In this document: piece after piece, positions 56,154-64,000 of the stretch
Layout: each line of letters begins with the position of its first letter
Position numbering within the stretch: position 1 is the stretch's first letter
From: Comamonas fluminis
GTDB lineage: Bacteria; Pseudomonadota; Gammaproteobacteria; Burkholderiales; Burkholderiaceae_C
Length of the DNA: 64,000 bases
Direction: 5' to 3'
Assembly: GCF_019186805.1 (NCBI RefSeq)
Contig: NZ_CP066783.1
Span: forward strand, 4,601,501 to 4,665,500
Notes under the pieces: model-generated
Told to the model about the DNA's origin: nothing
What the model saw: only the letters and a program-made list of their open reading frames with translations
Databases searched by the model: none
Translations under genes and position numbers: made by a program

Positions 56154-56924
56154 TCACACCAGACCGTGTGACAGCAAATAGGCCACCAGATGGGCCAGAA
56201 TGGCGGACTCCAGGCCATAGCGCCAGAACAGCACCCCCGCCAGCAGCCCGTAAACCACCTCGCACAGCAGCAGCATCACGCTAGGCAGTGGCGCCTGCAG
56301 CAACCAGGACAGAAGCACGGGAACCAGCCCCACCAGCAGGGCTGAGATGAGCACAGCCAGCCAGCCCAGCCGCTCACTGGGGCGGCGCCGCGCCTGCCCG
56401 AACAGCCGCCAGACGGACCACATCACCAGCGTCAGCACGCCGTAGCGCAGCAGTAACTCGCTGGTGATGGCGCCATACAGCAGCTTGGGCAGCAGCGGCA
56501 GGCTGTAGATCGGGTCCACCACCGAAAGGCTCTCGGGCCAGAACATGACCAGGGTCACCAGCCAGGCCGCACCGATGATGCCGCCCGCCAGCCCCGGCAG
56601 GCTCAGAAAACGAATTCCGCGCCAGGGCGAGCGCCCCTGCAGCGCAATGGTGAACAGCGGCGCCCCCAGCCCTACACGCGGCCCCAGCGTCACACCAGAC
56701 AGGACAGCCAGCGCCAGCAGCATGCTCAGGCACAGAGCCACAGACCAGCGCTCCACCGGCATGGAGAACATATCCTCCAGCTGGATCAGCCAATTCGTCT
56801 GCATGGAAAGCGCCAGCGAAAACACGCCCGGCATGCCCAGCAGCCACAGCATCAGCCCCAGCCGCCAGCTACGGCTTTCCTGAGGAGGGCGGTGAACCGC
56901 ATTCTGGGCAAACGATGGGCGCAT
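56154..56924 (-). CDS. CPBP-like intramembrane protein
   Basis: 256 residues with about eight hydrophobic helices. The segment AITSELLLRYG holds an ExxxR pair, where CPBP/Abi proteases have EExxxR, and the later FWRYGLESAILAHLVAYLL fits the third CPBP motif with a conserved His. The first Glu of the pair is Ser here. Candidate intramembrane protease or a non-catalytic relative, target unknown. Upstream gene pepP ends 20 bases before it on the same strand. Confidence 0.7.
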   Translation of the reverse strand: MRPSFAQNAVHRPPQESRSWRLGLMLWLLGMPGVFSLALSMQTNWLIQLEDMFSMPVERWSVALCLSMLLALAVLSGVTLGPRVGLGAPLFTIALQGRSPWRGIRFLSLPGLAGGIIGAAWLVTLVMFWPESLSVVDPIYSLPLLPKLLYGAITSELLLRYGVLTLVMWSVWRLFGQARRRPSERLGWLAVLISALLVGLVPVLLSWLLQAPLPSVMLLLCEVVYGLLAGVLFWRYGLESAILAHLVAYLLSHGLV

Positions 56925-56943
56925 GGTCGGGCGGCCTCTTGCG

Positions 56944-58326
56944 TCAGCCGCGCATCAGGGCTTCGATCTCATCGGCCTTCACGGGCACGCCGCGGGTGAT
57001 GAGTTCACAGCCTGTAGCGGTGACGATGGCATCGTCTTCGATACGAATGCCGATGTTGTGGAACTGCTCTGGCACGCCCGGCGCGGGGCGCACATAGATG
57101 CCGGGCTCAATGGTCGTCACCATGCCGGGCTGCAGAATGCGGCTGGGGCGGTTGGCAATGGTTTCGCCCGAAATCGGATCCTTGCGTTCACTGACCACGC
57201 CCAGCTCGCTCGGCTCCACATAGCTGCCGCAGTCATGCACATCCATGCCCAGCCAGTGGCCGGTGCGGTGCATATAGAACTGGAAGTAGGCACGCGACTC
57301 AATCACGTCCTGCGCCGTGCCGTATTTGGTCCTGTCCAGCAGGCCCAGGTCCAGCATGCCCTGCGCCAGCACGGCCACCGTGGCATCGTGCGGGTCATTG
57401 AAGCGGTTGCCTGCCTTGGTAACGGCCACGGCTGCATCCTGACTGGCCAGCACCAGGTCATGCAGCGCACGCTGCGGGCCAGTGAACTTGCCGTCGGCCG
57501 GGAAGGTACGCGTGATGTCACTGGCATAGCCATCGAGCTCACAGCCTGCATCAATCAGCACCAGCTCGCCGGGGCGCACCAGCGCCTTGTCGGCCTGATA
57601 GTGCAGCACGCAGGCATTGGCGCCCGCCGCCACGATGGAGCCGTAAGCCACATATTGCGAGCCATGCTGGCGGAACTCGTGCAGCAGCTCTGCATCCAGA
57701 TGGTATTCACGCACTTCCTGCCCCTGGCGAATCATGCTGGCAGAACGCTGCATGGCGCGAATATGGGCCTGGGCGCTGATCTGCGCGGCGCGGCGCATGA
57801 TGTCCTGCTCGTGCGCGTCCTTGACCAGTCGCATCTCATCAAGCAGCGCGCAGGCATCGCCCTGCTGTGTGGGGCACAGCACGCCAAAGCGCGAACGGGC
57901 ACGCACCTGGCCCAGCCAGCCTTCCACCTGCTCCGCCAGCCCCTTGTGCGTAGCGAAGGGGAACCAGACGCGCTCGCGGTTTTCCAGCAAACGCGGCAGG
58001 CGGGTGTTGATTTCATCACTGGAATAGGCCTTGTCCACGCCCAGCTTGTTCAGCGCAGCGTCCGGGCCCAGGCGGATGCCGGTCCAGACCTCGCGGTCAA
58101 TGTCCTTGGGCTGGCAGAACAGCGTGCTGCGGCCGTCGCTGGTCAGCACCAGGCAGGCGTTGGGTTCGCTGAAGCCCGTGAGGTAATAGAAATAGCTGTC
58201 GTGGCGATACAGATACTCGGTATCGCGGTTGCGGTGCAGCTCGGGGGCCGTGGGGATGATGGCGACGCCACCGTCGCCCAACTGGGCGGCCAAGCGTGCG
58301 CGGCGTTGGGCGTAAACAGAAGTCAT
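56944..58326 (-). CDS. pepP: Xaa-Pro aminopeptidase
   Basis: Removes N-terminal residues preceding proline. 460 residues: aminopeptidase P N-terminal domain (PELHRNRDTEYLYRHDSYFYYLTGF) and M24 pita-bread domain with metal ligands in LIDAGCELDGYASDITR, GHWLGMDVHD, TTIEPGIYV and IGIRIEDD. Start ATG overlaps the stop of the TauE/SafE gene (ATGA). The frame to 58359 is unsupported. Confidence 0.94.
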   Translation of the reverse strand: MTSVYAQRRARLAAQLGDGGVAIIPTAPELHRNRDTEYLYRHDSYFYYLTGFSEPNACLVLTSDGRSTLFCQPKDIDREVWTGIRLGPDAALNKLGVDKAYSSDEINTRLPRLLENRERVWFPFATHKGLAEQVEGWLGQVRARSRFGVLCPTQQGDACALLDEMRLVKDAHEQDIMRRAAQISAQAHIRAMQRSASMIRQGQEVREYHLDAELLHEFRQHGSQYVAYGSIVAAGANACVLHYQADKALVRPGELVLIDAGCELDGYASDITRTFPADGKFTGPQRALHDLVLASQDAAVAVTKAGNRFNDPHDATVAVLAQGMLDLGLLDRTKYGTAQDVIESRAYFQFYMHRTGHWLGMDVHDCGSYVEPSELGVVSERKDPISGETIANRPSRILQPGMVTTIEPGIYVRPAPGVPEQFHNIGIRIEDDAIVTATGCELITRGVPVKADEIEALMRG

Positions 58327-59201
58327 CCGCCTATCGTACTGCCGGTTGAGCCACAGCACACTGTGGGCCGATAAGGTATGTCAGCTATCGCGGCCTTCGC
58401 TGACGTCGCACTGAACAGAGACGCCATCGCATCATCAGGCACCACAGGCTCGGGCTGGCCCGCCTTGAAGCCTGACCACAGCAGGCTCAGCCCCGAGAGA
58501 ATCAGCAAACTGCAGACCAGCCACTCCACCAGTCTTCTGGGCAGGGCTGGCGGGTGTCGGGCGCTCCACCATGTCACACCGGTGACTACCGGGAAGGCAA
58601 TCGCCGTCCACCCCAGCACAGCCCAGTTCAGTTGCCCCTGCGCCGCCACCATCACTGCCCGCAACAGTGCACAGGTGATAAACATGGCAAACAGACAATG
58701 GCGCACCAGCATGCGATCCATGGGCTGGCGGTAGAGGTGATAGACCATGGGCGGGCCAGGCGTGGCAAACAAGCCGCCCAGCAGCCCTGAAGACAAGCCC
58801 GCAAACCACAGGGCGCCCGGGCCTGAGGGTTTGTCCAGCGCCTTCTTCTGCGTCAGCAGCAAAAGCGCGCAAAGCACAATCACCACGCCCAGCAGCATGC
58901 GCAAGCCGCTCAGCGCATTGCCGCTGAGCCAGTGCAGCATCAGCACGCCGCCGATCACCCCCAGCACGCTGCTGATGAGCATGGGCTTGAGCATCGTCCA
59001 GTTCGCCTGAAAACGGTAGGCCCGCATATAGCTGACGCCATTGATGATGGACAGCAGGCAGGCCACATTGGCCGCATCGGCGATAGGCATCAGCTGCGTG
59101 GCGCCTGCGACGCCCACAAAGATCAGGCCAAACGCAAAGCCTGTGAGGTTCTGGCAAAAGCTGGCCAAGGCGACCAGTGCCATCAAGAAAACGATTTGCA
59201 T
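58323..59201 (-). CDS. TauE/SafE-family membrane transporter
   Basis: 292 residues with about eight hydrophobic helices, in two half repeats typical of the family (FAFGLIFVGVAGATQLMPIADAAN and FAGLSSGLLGGLFATPGPPMVYHLY, the latter with the GGxxGxxGPP-like signature). Relatives export sulfite or sulfoacetate, but many have unknown cargo. The tail after about residue 255 is unusual and overlaps pepP. Translationally coupled to pepP. Confidence 0.85.
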   Translation of the reverse strand: MQIVFLMALVALASFCQNLTGFAFGLIFVGVAGATQLMPIADAANVACLLSIINGVSYMRAYRFQANWTMLKPMLISSVLGVIGGVLMLHWLSGNALSGLRMLLGVVIVLCALLLLTQKKALDKPSGPGALWFAGLSSGLLGGLFATPGPPMVYHLYRQPMDRMLVRHCLFAMFITCALLRAVMVAAQGQLNWAVLGWTAIAFPVVTGVTWWSARHPPALPRRLVEWLVCSLLILSGLSLLWSGFKAGQPEPVVPDDAMASLFSATSAKAAIADIPYRPTVCCGSTGSTIGG

Positions 59202-59428
59202 GCAATCACCCGATGACGGCCACAAATGGGACTGTGGGATTGCATCCGGTTGCGCCAGTCAGAAAGCCAAAAAGCATAGCAGACGGCGAGAGCTTCACAC
59301 CCTCAGGAATTTCTGTAATCAAAATTGGCCGCCGGCTTTTTATATTGGCAGGGAAGTGGCTGCATCGCGGCCTCTGTTTCAACGCCTGGCGGGCCTTCAA
59401 GGGTTCGCCGCCTGAGGAATCACCCGGC

Positions 59429-60724
59429 ATGCCTACCAAATACGAACGCCCCGCCTGGCACCGCGCCATCACCTTGTTTGCCCTCTATCTGCTGGTGGGC
59501 TACGGCTGCTCATGGCTGGTGCGGGGCCAGAGCCAGTCCGCTCCCGTATGGCTGGGCGCTGCTGTGCTGTTTGCCTTTTTCATGCATGGCCGCAGCATGG
59601 CCTTGCTGTTTGCCAGCGGCTGGCTGGCCGCCACCTTCTGGGGCTGGCAGGCCCACAACCTGGGGCTGCTGCAAGCGCTTGCCTTCGGCCTCATAGAAAC
59701 AGGCTGCGCCTGGCTTGGCGCCAAGGCTTTCAGCTATCGTTCCAAGAGTGAACCACTTGCCATGCAGACCACATTGCGCCTGCTGGCCGGTGGCGTCATC
59801 ACCGCCGCACTGGGCGCGGCACTGGCGGCGCAGTTCTGGACCTACCTCAACCCCGCCACCCTGTGGCGCCTGGAGTGGCGAACCTGGGCGTTTTCCACCC
59901 TGCTGGGCATCTTGCTGCTGATTCCTGTGGTGCTGGCCTACCAGGGCTTTCGGCCACGCCGATCCGGCGGCATGACACGCAACCAGTTTCTGGCCGGGCT
60001 GGTGGCTTTTATCCTCTTCGGTGTGCTGGCGCTCAGCGTGTTCTCACCAGACGTGCAGCGCTGGGGTACCTCTGCCACCACGCTGGCCTATCTGCCCATG
60101 CCCTTCCTGCTAGCAGCGTCCATGCTGTGGGGGCCACGCGGCGGCTCCGTCGCCATGCTGATTGGCGGCCTGCTGATCGTGGGGCGCAGCGCCACGGGCG
60201 CGGGGCCTTTTGCGGTGCAGGATGCCTTTGCTGGCGAATCCGCGCTGGAAGCGCAGGCCTTTGTCGCCATCTGGGCTGTGCTGCTGCTGTTTGGCCGCAG
60301 CCTGGAGGATGAACGTCACCGTGCCTTGAACACGGCCAAGGACTGGCAGCTGCGCTTTGCACGCACGCTGGCAGCCACCGGTGTTCTCAGTGCAGAGTTT
60401 GACCCCTTCACTGGCGAAGCCACCTGGAACCCCGGTGCCGAGCAGATTGTGGGCGCGCATCTGGACAGTCTGCAGACCATGGATGACTGGCTGTCTCATG
60501 TAGATGCCGCCAGCCAGCCCATGGCCCATGCTGCCTGGGAGCGCGCCAAGTCCGGCCACAACGTGCAGGCCGACCATTACGAGGTGCTGCTGGGCGGCAT
60601 CAGCTACTGGGTAGAAGCCTCTCTAGCCCCCATCTTCGGCCCCGATGGCGCCGTAGAAGAAGTTGCTGCCGTAGTGCGCGTGATGCCTGCCGCACCTGTA
60701 GCCACAGGAGCCGCCCGTGGCTGA
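59429..60724 (+). CDS. MASE1-PAS sensory membrane protein without an output domain
   Basis: 431 residues. The first 290 make about eight helices of a MASE1 sensor (APVWLGAAVLFAFFMHGRSMALLF, MPFLLAASMLWGPRGGSVAML). Residues about 300-420 fit a PAS fold (GVLSAEFDPFTGEATWNPGAE to VEEVAAVVRVMP). MASE1 is normally attached to GGDEF, EAL or kinase domains, none of which follows. The ATG at 59429 has GAGGA upstream. The stop overlaps the GTG start of the hydrolase fusion by eight bases. Confidence 0.8.
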   Translation: MPTKYERPAWHRAITLFALYLLVGYGCSWLVRGQSQSAPVWLGAAVLFAFFMHGRSMALLFASGWLAATFWGWQAHNLGLLQALAFGLIETGCAWLGAKAFSYRSKSEPLAMQTTLRLLAGGVITAALGAALAAQFWTYLNPATLWRLEWRTWAFSTLLGILLLIPVVLAYQGFRPRRSGGMTRNQFLAGLVAFILFGVLALSVFSPDVQRWGTSATTLAYLPMPFLLAASMLWGPRGGSVAMLIGGLLIVGRSATGAGPFAVQDAFAGESALEAQAFVAIWAVLLLFGRSLEDERHRALNTAKDWQLRFARTLAATGVLSAEFDPFTGEATWNPGAEQIVGAHLDSLQTMDDWLSHVDAASQPMAHAAWERAKSGHNVQADHYEVLLGGISYWVEASLAPIFGPDGAVEEVAAVVRVMPAAPVATGAARG

Positions 60725-62204
60725 ACCCGCCGTCTTTCTGATTCACGGCCTGGGCGGCACACAGTACGACCTGGGCTCCATGCACAAGCGGCTGAAAAAT
60801 GCGGGCTTTGTGACCTATTCACTGATGCTGCCCGGTCACGGAACCACGCCCCAGGATCTGGTGGGCGTCACCGCCGAGGACTGGATAGAAGCCGTTCGCC
60901 AGAAGTACCTGGAAGTCATGTCCTTGCACGAAGAGGTGCATGTGATGGGCATGTGCATGGGCGCCCTGCTGGCCATAGAAACCGTCAAGCGCGAGCGCCA
61001 CACCAAAGGCAAGCTGATCGCGCTGGTTCCGCCTCTGTTCTATGACGGCTGGGCCACGCCCTGGTATGCCTTTGTACGGCACATTCTCTACCCCATTCCC
61101 GGCGTTGCGGCGCGTTGGAAGATTGAGGAAGGCGACCCCTACGGCATCAAGAACGAGCAACTGCGCGCCATCGTTAAAGCCAAATTCGCACGCGGTGACA
61201 ACTTTCACTACAACTGGTTCCCGCTGGAATGCGTGCGCCAGGTGGATCGTCTGCGCGCCATGGTGCGCAAGGACTTGCGCAAGATCGTCGCACCCACACT
61301 GGTCATTCACGCGCGAGAGGACGACCTCACCAGCCTCAGCTCTGCCAACTATGTGGTGCAGAACATCAACGGCAAAAAGGGGCAGACCAAAGCCCGCATG
61401 GTGGTGCTGGAAGACAGCTATCACATGGTCTGCGTGGACAACGACAAGGAAATCGTTGCCAAGAGTGTGCTGGAGTTCATCGGCGCCAACGCCGCCGGAT
61501 CGCTGGGCGTGCCCACCGCCGATGCAGGCATGACGCTGCAGCAAATGCAGGAGCTGTCTGCACAGGCGTGCGGCGACCTGGAAACTGGCGACTTCGCGGC
61601 GCTCTATGCCCGTGGCATTCCAGACTTTGCCTGGTTTCAGCCCGGCCACAACCGCACCACAGGCTGCCATACCGGCCACAAAGGCCTGGCGCGCCTGCAG
61701 CAATGGGCTGCGGCCAGCGATGCTGCGCCAGCCATCAAATTCACCACATTTGGCAGCGCCAGCCTCAACAGCGGCATGGTGGTGACGCCTGCGGTTTTGA
61801 GCCACGGCGCGCTGCAATCGCCGGGTGTGCTGGCCCTGTCCATGCGCAAAGGCAAGCTGCTGGAGGCGCGTTGGTTCCCTGACGATGTCGAAGCCGAAGA
61901 CACGCACTTTGGTGGCGAGCCGGTGCAAGACGGCCCATCGCCCGCCGAAAAGGCCTTTGAGCAGGCTTCGGTCACCTCCAAAACCTTGCAAAAAGCGCCC
62001 GACAACGACACGCTGCTGGCTCTCTATTCGCTCTACAAACAAGGCAGCGTGGGCGACTGCAGCGGCACTCGCCCCGGCGTGATGGATGTGGTGGGCCGCG
62101 CCAAGTTTGATGCGTGGATGGCGCGCAAAGGTGCAGCACGCGATGCGGCCATGAGCGAGTACGTGGCGCTGGTCACCCGGCTCAAGCAGGAAGACAGCGC
62201 ATAA
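60717..62204 (+). CDS. Alpha/beta hydrolase - NTF2-like - acyl-CoA-binding fusion protein
   Basis: 495 residues, three parts. Residues 1-255 are an alpha/beta hydrolase (FLIHGLGGTQYDLG, oxyanion HG) with nucleophile elbow GMCMG, so Cys80 replaces Ser. Asp202 or 203 and His236 (SYHMV) complete the triad. Residues about 275-395 look like an NTF2/SnoaL-type fold. Residues 410-492 are an acyl-CoA-binding domain: LLALYSLYKQGSVGDC, RAKFDAW and Tyr482 hold the CoA and acyl ligands of ACBP. GTG start inside the MASE1-PAS gene. Probably acts on acyl-CoA or an acyl lipid. Confidence 0.85.
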   Translation: MAEPAVFLIHGLGGTQYDLGSMHKRLKNAGFVTYSLMLPGHGTTPQDLVGVTAEDWIEAVRQKYLEVMSLHEEVHVMGMCMGALLAIETVKRERHTKGKLIALVPPLFYDGWATPWYAFVRHILYPIPGVAARWKIEEGDPYGIKNEQLRAIVKAKFARGDNFHYNWFPLECVRQVDRLRAMVRKDLRKIVAPTLVIHAREDDLTSLSSANYVVQNINGKKGQTKARMVVLEDSYHMVCVDNDKEIVAKSVLEFIGANAAGSLGVPTADAGMTLQQMQELSAQACGDLETGDFAALYARGIPDFAWFQPGHNRTTGCHTGHKGLARLQQWAAASDAAPAIKFTTFGSASLNSGMVVTPAVLSHGALQSPGVLALSMRKGKLLEARWFPDDVEAEDTHFGGEPVQDGPSPAEKAFEQASVTSKTLQKAPDNDTLLALYSLYKQGSVGDCSGTRPGVMDVVGRAKFDAWMARKGAARDAAMSEYVALVTRLKQEDSA

Positions 62205-62210
62205 CGCTCA

Positions 62211-62262
62211 CTATTTCATAGCTGCATGCGCTTTATTAGCAAAGACTACAGCATGAAATGGT
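62211..62262. repeat. AGCGCTT dispersed repeat, copy 7
   Basis: Degenerate copy with CATAGCTGCATGCGCTTTATTAGCAAAG and a palindromic TTTCATAGCTG/CAGCATGAAA frame, downstream of the hydrolase fusion gene. Confidence 0.5.
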
Positions 62263-62306
62263 TTGATTTTTGAAGCAGCAGGCCTGCCGCCGCTACCACC
62301 TCAGGT

Positions 62307-63071
62307 TCAGCCCTGATTGAGCAGCTCCAGCCGCTCTGGCGTGCCCACATCCACCCAGCGCCCGGTGTACAGCGACGCACCCACACGTCCATCGGCCATG
62401 GCGCGGCGCAGCAGCGGCGCCAGCGGTGCGCGCACGCCTTCTGGGTTGCCAGGCTCTACGTCAAACCAGGGCTGCGCAAACAGCTGCGCTTTCAGTAGCG
62501 CAATGGTGCTGTAGGTGTAACGCTGGCGTTCATCATCGGCGGGCAAATCCAGCGCCTTGCCGCCCTCCAGCCCAAAGTCGCCACGCGGGTTGTGCGCAGG
62601 GTTGGGCACCAGCCACAGATGGGCCAGTTCATCGCTTTGCGCAAAGGCCTGTGCAGCATCGGCAGCAAAGGTGAAATCCGGCGCGTACACATCGCCCGCA
62701 GCCAGCCAGAAAACCTCGCCCAGCTGCGGCAGGGCGCGGCTGATGCCGCCTGCGGTTTCAAACGCTTTTTCAGGCTCTGCAGAGTATGAAAGTGATAGCA
62801 GTTTGCGCTCACCCTGAGCAGGCTGCAGCACAAATTCATTACCAAAGTACGCAGGAATCTGCGCGCCCAGCCAGCCAGTGTTGATGACCGCCTTGGGCAC
62901 GCCCGCAGCAATCAACGCCTGCATATGCAGTTGCAGCAGCGGCACGCCCTGCACCTTGAGCAAGGGCTTGGGCGTGACATCGGTCAGCGGCCGCATCCGT
63001 TCGCCACGCCCGGCTGCAAGCAACATGGCTGCAGGTTGAACAATGGTTGGGGGAGTCATTTCAGCAGTCAT
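62307..63071 (-). CDS. murU: N-acetylmuramate-1-phosphate uridylyltransferase
   Basis: Nucleotidyltransferase of the MurNAc salvage route (UDP-MurNAc from MurNAc-1-P). 254 residues. The signature AMLLAAGRGERMRPLTDVTPKPLL, VINTGWLGAQIPAYFG, WLAAGDVYAPDF (metal-binding Asp) and YTGRWVDVGTPERLELLN match MurU and related GlmU-type enzymes. The start is the first of several close ATGs and could be 63056. Usually found with amgK, which is not in the window. Confidence 0.85.
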   Translation of the reverse strand: MTAEMTPPTIVQPAAMLLAAGRGERMRPLTDVTPKPLLKVQGVPLLQLHMQALIAAGVPKAVINTGWLGAQIPAYFGNEFVLQPAQGERKLLSLSYSAEPEKAFETAGGISRALPQLGEVFWLAAGDVYAPDFTFAADAAQAFAQSDELAHLWLVPNPAHNPRGDFGLEGGKALDLPADDERQRYTYSTIALLKAQLFAQPWFDVEPGNPEGVRAPLAPLLRRAMADGRVGASLYTGRWVDVGTPERLELLNQG

Positions 63072-63224
63072 GCACGGTCAACTTTCGAGAAACTTTCATG
63101 CAGGCCCAAGCCTGTTTTCAGGACAGCACTGTAGAGCATTGACCCGCACCGCGCCTGCGAAAATTGGGCCTCTATTAAAATGCTGGGCTTAGCAGAATTA
63201 CTCCCTCCTTTTCGGAGCGCCCTG

Positions 63225-64000
63225 ATGGCCAACACTCAAAATATGGCGAATGCAATCCGTGCACTCGCAATGGATGCCGTTCAACAAGCCAATTCCGGTC
63301 ACCCCGGCGCCCCCATGGGCATGGCCGACATGGCCGTTGCGCTGTGGAGCCGCCACCTCCAGCACAACCCCGTGAACCCTCACTGGGCCAACCGCGACCG
63401 TTTCATTCTGAGCAACGGTCACGGCTCCATGCTGATCTATTCGCTGCTGCATCTGACCGGCTACGACCTGCCCCTGGATGAGCTGAAGAACTTCCGCCAG
63501 CTGCACAGCAAGACCGCTGGTCACCCCGAAGTGGGCGTGACTCCTGGCGTGGAAACCACCACCGGCCCTCTGGGTCAGGGCATCACCAATGCCGTGGGCT
63601 TTGCGCTGGCTGAAAAGCTGCTGGCTGCCGAGTTCAACCAGCCCAAGCACGAGATCGTCGATCACCACACCTACGTGTTCCTGGGTGACGGCTGCCTGAT
63701 GGAAGGCATCTCGCACGAAGCCGCTGCACTGGCTGGCGCCTGGAAGCTGAACAAGCTGATCGCTCTGTACGACGACAACGGCATCTCCATCGACGGCAAG
63801 GTCGCCCCCTGGTTCATCGACAACACGCCCGAGCGCTTTGAAGCCTACGGTTGGAACGTGATCCGCGCCGTGGACGGCCACAACGTGGACGCGCTGGACA
63901 AGGCCATTGCCGCCGCCAAGAAGAGCGCCGACAAGCCCACACTGATCTGCTGCAAGACCAGCATCGGCAAGGGCTCGCCTAACCGCCAGGACACCTCCAA
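63225..64000 (+). CDS. tkt: Transketolase (N-terminal part, runs off the window)
   Basis: Thiamine-diphosphate enzyme of the pentose phosphate and Calvin pathways. The 258 residues present include the substrate- and ThDP-binding elements [38 protein letters not shown] and the metal-binding [13 protein letters not shown] with [14 protein letters not shown] ribosome-binding site. The 3' part lies beyond the window. Confidence 0.97.
   Translation, partial: MANTQNMANAIRALAMDAVQQANSGHPGAPMGMADMAVALWSRHLQHNPVNPHWANRDRFILSNGHGSMLIYSLLHLTGYDLPLDELKNFRQLHSKTAGHPEVGVTPGVETTTGPLGQGITNAVGFALAEKLLAAEFNQPKHEIVDHHTYVFLGDGCLMEGISHEAAALAGAWKLNKLIALYDDNGISIDGKVAPWFIDNTPERFEAYGWNVIRAVDGHNVDALDKAIAAAKKSADKPTLICCKTSIGKGSPNRQDTS

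Overview
The window is a GC-rich chromosomal segment of a Burkholderiales bacterium, most likely family Comamonadaceae and probably Comamonas or a close relative. This rests on the protein variants recognised (proteobacterial type GshA, the leuS-lptE-holA order, the purE-purK-sua5 order, a Comamonadaceae-style UDG-like protein after rimI) and on a short dispersed repeat built on AGCGCT that I recall as common in this family. No species call is possible from sequence alone. I saw no rRNA, tRNA, CRISPR array or intact transposase.

Layout. 1-5195: potassium uptake (kup, cut by the window edge, then trkH and trkA) with gshA between, all on the minus strand. 5285-12657: proA, two small plus-strand genes of unknown function, a secreted pentapeptide-repeat protein, and the minus-strand group leuS-lptE-holA. 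12840-13104: a highly structured MITE-like element. 13278-18958: an MscS-type channel, a cyanophycinase-like lipoprotein, a DJ-1/PfpI protein, an RHH protein, a META lipoprotein and an SDR dehydrogenase. 19120-24140: a minus-strand membrane/nuclease cluster (NERD, DUF2157, DUF4401/GDYXXLXY) and CnoX. 24429-29591: an ABC exporter pair, then purE, purK and sua5. 29608-32140: an AT-rich subtilisin-like protease with a probable dedicated chaperone gene, looking horizontally acquired. 32308-41323: OmpW, a GDSL esterase, a possibly frameshifted lipoprotein gene, PBP4, tsaB-rimI-UDG-like, corA with an unusual leader, MTA/SAH nucleosidase and aspartate dehydrogenase. 41517-48707: FadD, then an iron-acquisition module (Crp/Fnr-like regulator divergent from a TonB receptor, an RhtX-type importer and a DUF2218-SIP reductase) with a Fur-box-like site. 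48813-55841: fba, a PmrAB-like two-component system facing three tandem PAP2 phosphatases with a PmrA-type box, and pyk. 56154-64000: a CPBP-like membrane protein, pepP with a TauE/SafE permease, a MASE1-PAS protein translationally overlapped with a hydrolase-NTF2-ACBP fusion, murU and the start of transketolase.

Most notable signals: (1) a roughly 100-nt element found five times immediately downstream of (once supplying) a stop codon, with compensatory changes in its stems; (2) a corA 5' leader with two mutually exclusive folds that hide or expose the Shine-Dalgarno sequence; (3) an alpha/beta hydrolase with a Cys nucleophile elbow fused to an NTF2-like domain and an acyl-CoA-binding domain; (4) a perfect-spacing PmrA box inside the PAP2 array with a predicted leaderless start; (5) a 265-bp element made of three nested inverted repeats flanked by TA. 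All structure calls were made by hand, and no folding, search or GC computation was run.
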